From: Botrytis cinerea B05.10
Lineage: Eukaryota > Ascomycota > Leotiomycetes > Helotiales > Sclerotiniaceae
NCBI RefSeq assembly: GCF_000143535.2
Contig: NC_037317.1
Span: 744,001 to 808,000 of the forward strand
Direction: 5' to 3'
DNA length: 64,000 bases
Shown here one piece after another: positions 58,258 through 64,000 of this stretch; positions within the stretch are counted from its first letter, which is position 1; each line of letters begins with the position of its first letter. A program made the position numbers and the translations under genes. Below the pieces are notes generated by a model. It was given only the letters and a program-made list of their open reading frames with translations, was not told the DNA's origin and did no database searches.

Positions 58258-60553
58258 TCACCAATAAACATCCACCCCCACCAAATCCACCGCATAATCC
58301 ACCAATCCTCCCGCCGCATTGCTAAATGTCAAAACGTTACTCCCAGCTTTCCATCCACTGGTCAATACCCCAAAGATACCCGTATCCTGCCACCCCAAAG
58401 TTCCAAATAATTCCGAACTCTTCCCACTCAATGGGAATTCTGCGCGTGTTACTACGCCATTAACGCTAATCGTCATGTTTCTTGTATTGGTGCCTGTAGT
58501 CCACGATGTACTGAATGCGATATCATTATTGCAAAAGTAGACAGAGAGGTATTTGGTAGAAGAAGTGGCTGTAGATGTTGAAGGGGAATTGACGGTAATG
58601 GAAGCGGAGCCGCTGGGTGTTAAATATCCGATTTTTGTTCCGCTTGGAGTACAGTAATTGGTGTTGCATGTTACGTGCGTGGCGCTGCCGGAAATACTCA
58701 TGCTGGATGAGGAATAGAATGTGGCAGGAGGAGATGTGATGGTGAGAGAGGATGGGAGGAGAGTGGAGGACGAGGCTATGGATAGGGTGTTTGTGCTAGA
58801 TGCTGTGAATGAGAGAGAGCTTATGGCGAGGGATGTTGAGCCGGCGGGAAGAGTGTATTTTTTTGAGGCGATAGTGAACGCTGTTGAGGAGGTGGACGTG
58901 GTATTGAAATGTAGTGTAGCGGTGTAGTTAGAGCTCGAGGTTTGGGCGTAAATTTTAGAAAATGTGATGTTTGAACTACGATTGAATTAGTGGTCAAATA
59001 CCAAAGAAAAAACAGATAATTACGGTGAATAAACGTACCCAGAAACAGTAGCATCACTAGCAGCATATGTACCCGCTGCTGTTGTCCCCCCGAGTTCCAG
59101 AAGCATCGTTCCATGGGCATCCACATCCGCAGACCACGAGGTCAGAACGTTCGTCGTACTGATATTGGCCCAGATATTCTTAAGAGTACTTGCCTTTTGC
59201 AGTCCTACATCTGGAAAATTCAAAGTAAGTGTCTTCGCCGTGTTTTGAAGATTAATGACCGCGACAACAGTGCGACCTCCACTCAATGGTCCCGCCCATA
59301 CTTCATATCCATCTGTTGTCCATCTCCTTCGGAAACTTGCTGCAACGCCCAAGCTATCCTGGTTGTAACTTATAACATCTTTGTTACTAAGAATAGCCAA
59401 AGATGCAGAGCTAATACTGGTCAACGAGTCCTTTAACGCGGCTCCGATGACCAACGGGCTTTTCAGAATCGCCCACAAACTAAAATGAGTTTGTTCCTCA
59501 GCAGTGGTAAAGATATTATTGCCAACCTCCAACATGTCAAGATCGAGCCAATGCCCAGGGCCGGCGAAAGATGTTTGTGGTACGGCCTGGTTCAAAATTC
59601 GTGAAACAGTGGGATAGGATGGAATAATATCGTTGGTGATACGCCAGGTGTTTCCCATCGCTGGAGCCCACGTAGAAGGAAAATCAACGCCCCAATCGCA
59701 AATTTGGAAAAGAATGGGTTTACTGAGAGTCGCTAAAGCATTGGTCATATTCTGGTATCTGATAGATGGAGATGTCGAAGGTGCATAATTGGTATTTGGA
59801 TATCCAGTTGCTGCATCGGAATAGCAGTTATCATCTGAAAGCGTTAGCTTGAATCACAGTTGTGTTAATTTGGATGTAATGTGTACATTTCAGTAGGTCT
59901 GCCCCCCATGATGCGAAGGTTTGTGCATCTGTTAGCTCGTGAACTTTTGGTTGTCAGTATTCATTCTTTTCACCTGAATCCTTCAATCAAGGAAATGGTC
60001 TTAGATGGCCCAGTACTCAATGATTCTTTCGGCGATCCCAATCCTAATAATTGGTAATAAACTTACATAGACTGCCCACTTGTGCCGGAGTTCCAGTCAT
60101 ACACATTTGCACCCCGGAATCCGAATAAACTCCAAATCCCAAGCCCAACCCATGAATAAAAGTTCCCAAAGCTGGAAATCCACTTGGAAACCGGTCAGGA
60201 TTCCAAGTCAATGTCCCAGCAGAAGTTCTATCGGGCAAAGTCCATCCACAATCAACAGTTACATAATGGTAACCGAGAGTAGAGAGACCAAGAGAAACGA
60301 GAGCTTGTGCGTTACTATGGATAATGGTTTCATTGGGGGAACAAGAATAATGGTTATAAGAGTTCCAACTGGTTTTTGGTTAGAAAAGTTGAAAATGAAA
60401 GCAGGAGAGAAAGGGATATACCAACCCCATAGGTGGAGTGATAGCTAGTCCATTGTTGATTCGGGGGTTAAGATTTTGTGGAAGTGCAGTGATGGATTGA
60501 GAAAACAAAGAGAGAAGTAGCCATTGCCGCCCACAACAATTGATAGAACGCAT
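58258..60553 (-). CDS. Secreted alpha-galactosidase, GH27, with C-terminal extra domain
   Basis: Five exons (60553-60426, 60368-60067, 59943-59887, 59834-59039, 58975-58258) give 666 aa. Signal peptide (QWLLLSLFSQSITA); GH27 start TPPMGWNSYNHYSC; VTVDCGWTLPDR; nucleophile D164 (LLKYDNCYSD); acid/base D262 (DLDMLEVGN); GHW and NKDVISYNQD are also conserved. After residue ~430 comes a Ser/Thr-rich domain of about 235 residues (galactose-binding-like), ending VDYAVDLVGVDVYW. Exon 1 uses a weak GTTGGT donor to join PPMG and WNSYNHY correctly. GH27 enzymes release alpha-linked galactose from galactomannan and raffinose oligosaccharides. It is convergent with the GH5 gene, supporting a plant-polymer set. 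Confidence 0.92.
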
Positions 60554-62285
60554 TTTTAAAATCAGACCACGATAACTTCAAAAGACAAAGATGGAAACTG
60601 CAGTTTGTCTACGATATTTCTAGCATTCATATTCCTTGGACTCTCGTTAGCCTCCGGACATGCAGCTTGCAGTGTCATTGAACCTATTTCTACACTTATA
60701 GTTTTTCCATCCTGCGAATCTCCAACCTTTCGCATCAATCAGATACCAATACTGCAGACTGACATGAGGGGTAATATGGAGAATGCGGAAAATTCTACAA
60801 GTGTCCCCCGCATCTTCACCGGAACTTGGATGACGAGATGCGCTCCAATCATCTTCTAAGAGGGCATAAACTCCGGCACTCCCGTTCTGACATATAGTCT
60901 TGGCAGATGTGAAGGCTCTGAAGAAGATCACACAGATCCTTCCTTTGGATCTCATCAATTATCCTTCTCCAATGTTTTAAGCAGTCAGCTGGTGTTTAAT
61001 ACTCAGTTTGGTCTCGTGAAAAGTCTTCTGAGCACAATACAATTGTATGCATGAATTCGAAAATTCCTGCGTTCCATATTCATCCGGGCTTTTGATAAAT
61101 AGATATTGTTTCTGTCAAATTCAGCCGCAGAATATCGTAAAACAATACATAGCAGATATCTTCCTTCTCGTACCATACTACAACAGTTACTCCCACCACG
61201 CGATCCAGCCCTAAATCCTCCATCCGTAAAACTGCCACTGAAAGTCATGAGTGTTACCTATGGATACCCAAGTTTCTCCTGGCTTTGGCTATTTAATATT
61301 AGTAATAATAATACGATGTCTCATCTTCGCACAGATTTCCGGCTCACATTGATGTAATAAGATTCACGCCCCTGAATGATAATTCTGACATTTCGAAGCA
61401 CTGGCGATTTAGTAACCACCGGTGCTTCGTATCTATGTGTATAGCGGCAGGGGGCACAGCAACACAACCAAAAAAAAAAAAAAGCCCCTGCATCCGTCTG
61501 ACTTACAGGAGATGAGATATCTCCCCTGTGTTTGACAGATGGAACTCTTACCTTTGATCTCCACTGGCAGTTTGAGTCTGACACTGCATTACACACAGAA
61601 TGATCTTCTCAGCCTTATCAGCCACCCTAAGGTTCTTTTCATAGTAGTTTGTGATAATATAGGAATAATCTATTGGTGGCTATGGATTGTACGCTCCAAG
61701 GTGTGTGTTTATGTGTAAGTTTGTGCAAGTGAGAATTTCAGAATCTTGGTGCCGTCAAGAGAAGGTTCCATTTTCAGTTCCCGAATAAGAAGAACCAGAC
61801 TCTATATTTGAAAAACTCACAAGAAGCTGGAAATCTTAATTGCAGTGTAAGGCACACCAAGTCAAAAATACATCTAGTCAAAAGGCAATGTGAATTTGAA
61901 AGATTGATGGCATTTGTATAAATTCATCTATACATGTCCCTTCTTTGTCTTTTTTTTTACCGACTTTGGTCATCCTCTCTAAAATATATACAAGAAATAT
62001 GTAACGACATGTCCACCTCCCATGTCTGTGTACAGCTCGAATATCTCCGATAATTCATCCCACCTAGTATAATCGATGTTCTTTCTAATCGCCCACCATG
62101 AAATTCAGCCATTCATAACACATCGCTGAATCAACTACTCCTACCCATATCCCGTGATAAATTATCTCCCTCCAATCTTACAATGTGACAAACTACCTGC
62201 AACCATGCAATTATGCAATTATTCGTTTCCCCAATAACTTAATCCTAAACGCCAAAACGCAACCCAATGCTTTACATAAGGGTCA
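60554..62285. other. Intergenic, nothing recognised
   Basis: Upstream of the alpha-galactosidase gene and 3' flank of the amylase gene. A TTG-initiated 84-codon + frame (60605-60859) looks secretory-like but lacks an ATG. An A13 run lies near 61471-61483. Confidence 0.4.
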
Positions 62286-63963
62286 TCAAGAGAAGAAAAA
62301 CAGCGACGATAGCAAACAGGCGGTAAGGATTGGGCCTAATGATGGTGATGTGTGAGATGAGAGAGATGAGCTGGTGGCGGATTGGGTTTTGTTGACATTC
62401 TTCATGGGGGTTGGGCAGAGCGTGGTGTTAACCAAAAGGGACCCAGGTATCCAAACCTATTTTAAAAATTAGCACTCGTAAACATTACGCATATGCGTTA
62501 AAACTATATAGACATACCTGTGGCTCTCCGCTAGTCAAGGTGAGGGTGAAAGCTCCACCGACTCCCGCGACAGTGCTGTTACAGCTCAAGATCTCAATGA
62601 GGAGATTTCCTTCGCTGAAATTGGTGTCTTCGATGTAGTAAGGCCCAACAGTCGCTCCCTCGGTACCGACATTGGTGATAGCTGTGACGATCGAATGGAC
62701 CAACCCTTTCCTAAACACCAATACGTCGTCTGCTTGCTTTATGACCGATGCTTTGTATGCCCAGTAAGGACTCCAATTAGAGTAATTGGTTGCTATCATG
62801 TAATTGTTGACGGCATTGCGGGCAGTATTCATGGTTTTGATATGTTGATACAGAACTGCGGTAGTATCATACCCGGTTGGATTTAGCCAAAGAGCCCCAC
62901 GGTTTTGAGGATCGTTTTCACCGTCAAGGCCTTGCTCGGCTCCGTAATATACAATAGGAATGCCGTCTGTAAAAAAGTCGAACGTGAGGGCATTTTTCCT
63001 TTGAGACACGTCACTCGTGTAGGATCCAAAACGAGCAACATCATGATTCTCACTGAAAGTACCAAGAAGTGTAGTATCGTAACAGTATTGCTGGGTTTGA
63101 TCGAATTGGTAGCTTAAACTTCCCATACCATTCGTTGAGTTTGAGAGGATAGACGTAATGTAATACCAGGCAGGATAATTTAGGACAGAAGAGAGAGCAT
63201 CGACGGCCCATTCGCATGCATTGGTAGGCAGCTCGTCAAAAACTTCACCAATAGTGAATGTATTAGCGGCCTGTTGGAAGCCAGGCCAGAAAGGCTTGTC
63301 GACGTGTTTGGCGGCATCGATACGAAGACCATCAACTAAAGTTCGAGATTATGTTAGCCCACTCTTGTTGCAATGGAATGTATTGTGCATTAATATTCCC
63401 CAGATTTTCCCCACAGCCAAGACTTCCAGAAAGAGCAAGGGGTGAGTGAGATTCATGATCAGAAGTACATACGAGAATAATTGGCCACCATTTCTGTTAC
63501 CCAGGTTTCCCATGTTTGCTTGACAAAATCAGATTCGGTATCCAGATCTGGCAATGAAACTGTATCGTCTCCCAGCCAACAGTTTTGAAAGTTTGTTGCG
63601 TTGGAATAATCGGTAATGTAACAGAAAGGATGGAAGTATTCTTTTTTGTTGAACGGAACTAGAGTGGAGTAATCGACTGCGCTCCCTTTCCCTGCGTATG
63701 CCATGTCGTTAATGACCGCATCGATCATTAGATACTATAATGCGCACAGTTGAGTTAGAGCTTATGTTCCATGTGATTGGGTTGCGAATGTGAATGCAGC
63801 TTACCATGCCACGATCGTGCAAGGTTGACGACAAGAGTTTGAGATCGTCTGCTGTTCCGAAATGTTCGTTGATCTTAGTGATATCTTGACTCCAAAATCC
63901 ATGATAGCCTTGCCCATATGCCGTTGTTTGGTTGATATTCTGTACCACCGGTGAAATCCAGAT
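62286..63963 (-). CDS. GPI-anchored GH13 alpha-amylase / 4-alpha-glucanotransferase-like protein, 5' end missing
   Basis: Partial: at least four exons in the window (63963-63805, 63734-63473, 63335-62518, 62456-62286), beginning inside an acceptor (AACTTAG|ATC) with the signal peptide and early exons off the right edge. GH13 landmarks: IWISPVVQNIN; region I DAVINDMAY, where the usual His (NHM) is Asp; region II GLRIDAAKHV (nucleophile Asp); region III IGEVFDE (acid/base Glu); region IV FSENHDVARF. After GEPQ an intron (GTATGT...AAATAG) leads to a last exon of 56 aa with SATSSSLSSHTS and a hydrophobic end ILTACLLSSLFFF, a GPI-attachment signal. GPI-anchored GH13 proteins with the region I His lost (AgtA group) act as 4-alpha-glucanotransferases and affect wall alpha-glucan. 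The region I change supports that reading. Confidence 0.88.
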
Positions 63964-64000
63964 CTAAGTTTGGCATTAAGTCAGTTCACGATGTCTAGGC

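Noticed and set aside
60605..60859. A secretory-looking + frame (FLAFIFLGLSLASGHAA)
   Set aside because: Begins only with TTG, no ATG, and lies in the promoter of the alpha-galactosidase gene; no homology recognised.
1..64000. Intact transposons, CRISPR arrays or long terminal repeats
   Set aside because: None seen: no terminal inverted repeats around ORFs, no reverse transcriptase or transposase core motifs, no regularly spaced repeats.

Overview
The window reads as the genome of a filamentous ascomycete. Most genes carry short spliceosomal introns (about 50-200 bases) with GTRNGT-type donors, pyrimidine-poor AG acceptors and CTAAC/CTAAT-like branch sites. Its families include a Zn2Cys6 regulator with a fungal-specific domain, an RTA1-type membrane protein, a CBM1-linked cellulase, a GPI-anchored amylase and intron-containing tRNA-Arg. 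The fairly AT-rich composition and this gene mix would suit a plant-associated Leotiomycete (Botrytis/Sclerotinia-like). That placement is inference and was not tested. There are no bacterial operons, CRISPR arrays or intact transposons.

Layout. 0-5 kb: gene-poor, with coding-looking fragments interrupted by stops or frame changes (decayed genes) and a short partial ORF at the left edge. 5-9 kb: RTA1-family membrane protein and a large multi-pass membrane protein of unknown function. 10-15 kb: a divergent pair, an FAD-dependent amine/amino-acid oxidase-like gene and an amino-acid permease, sharing a 1.5 kb promoter with several TGATAA (GATA-factor) sites. 16-21 kb: HAD hydrolase and a long low-complexity protein with an N-myristoylation signature. 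21-26 kb: long intergenic DNA with microsatellites. 26-29 kb: Zn2Cys6 regulator whose last tiny exon overlaps the end of a convergent small gene. 29-35 kb: mostly intergenic, with one small candidate gene.

35-42 kb holds the most unusual feature: three paralogous genes for single-pass surface proteins (signal peptide, 10-cysteine ectodomain, Ser/Thr-rich stalk, membrane helix, cytoplasmic tail). All three have one phase-2 intron splitting the codon of the eighth cysteine. 42-50 kb: cupin protein, membrane-anchored M24 (Xaa-Pro type) peptidase, small ABM-type protein and GMC oxidoreductase. 51-54.5 kb: two dead genes, a fold-type-I PLP aminotransferase (ACC-synthase-like) and an MFS drug/toxin-type exporter, possibly relics of a secondary-metabolism locus. 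54.8 kb: intron-containing tRNA-Arg(TCG). 55.7-64 kb: carbohydrate-active genes, namely a CBM1-GH5 cellulase, a GH27 alpha-galactosidase and a GPI-anchored GH13 protein that runs off the right edge.

The exon structures given were worked out by hand from splice signals, frame and family similarity. All multi-exon totals were checked to be multiples of three.
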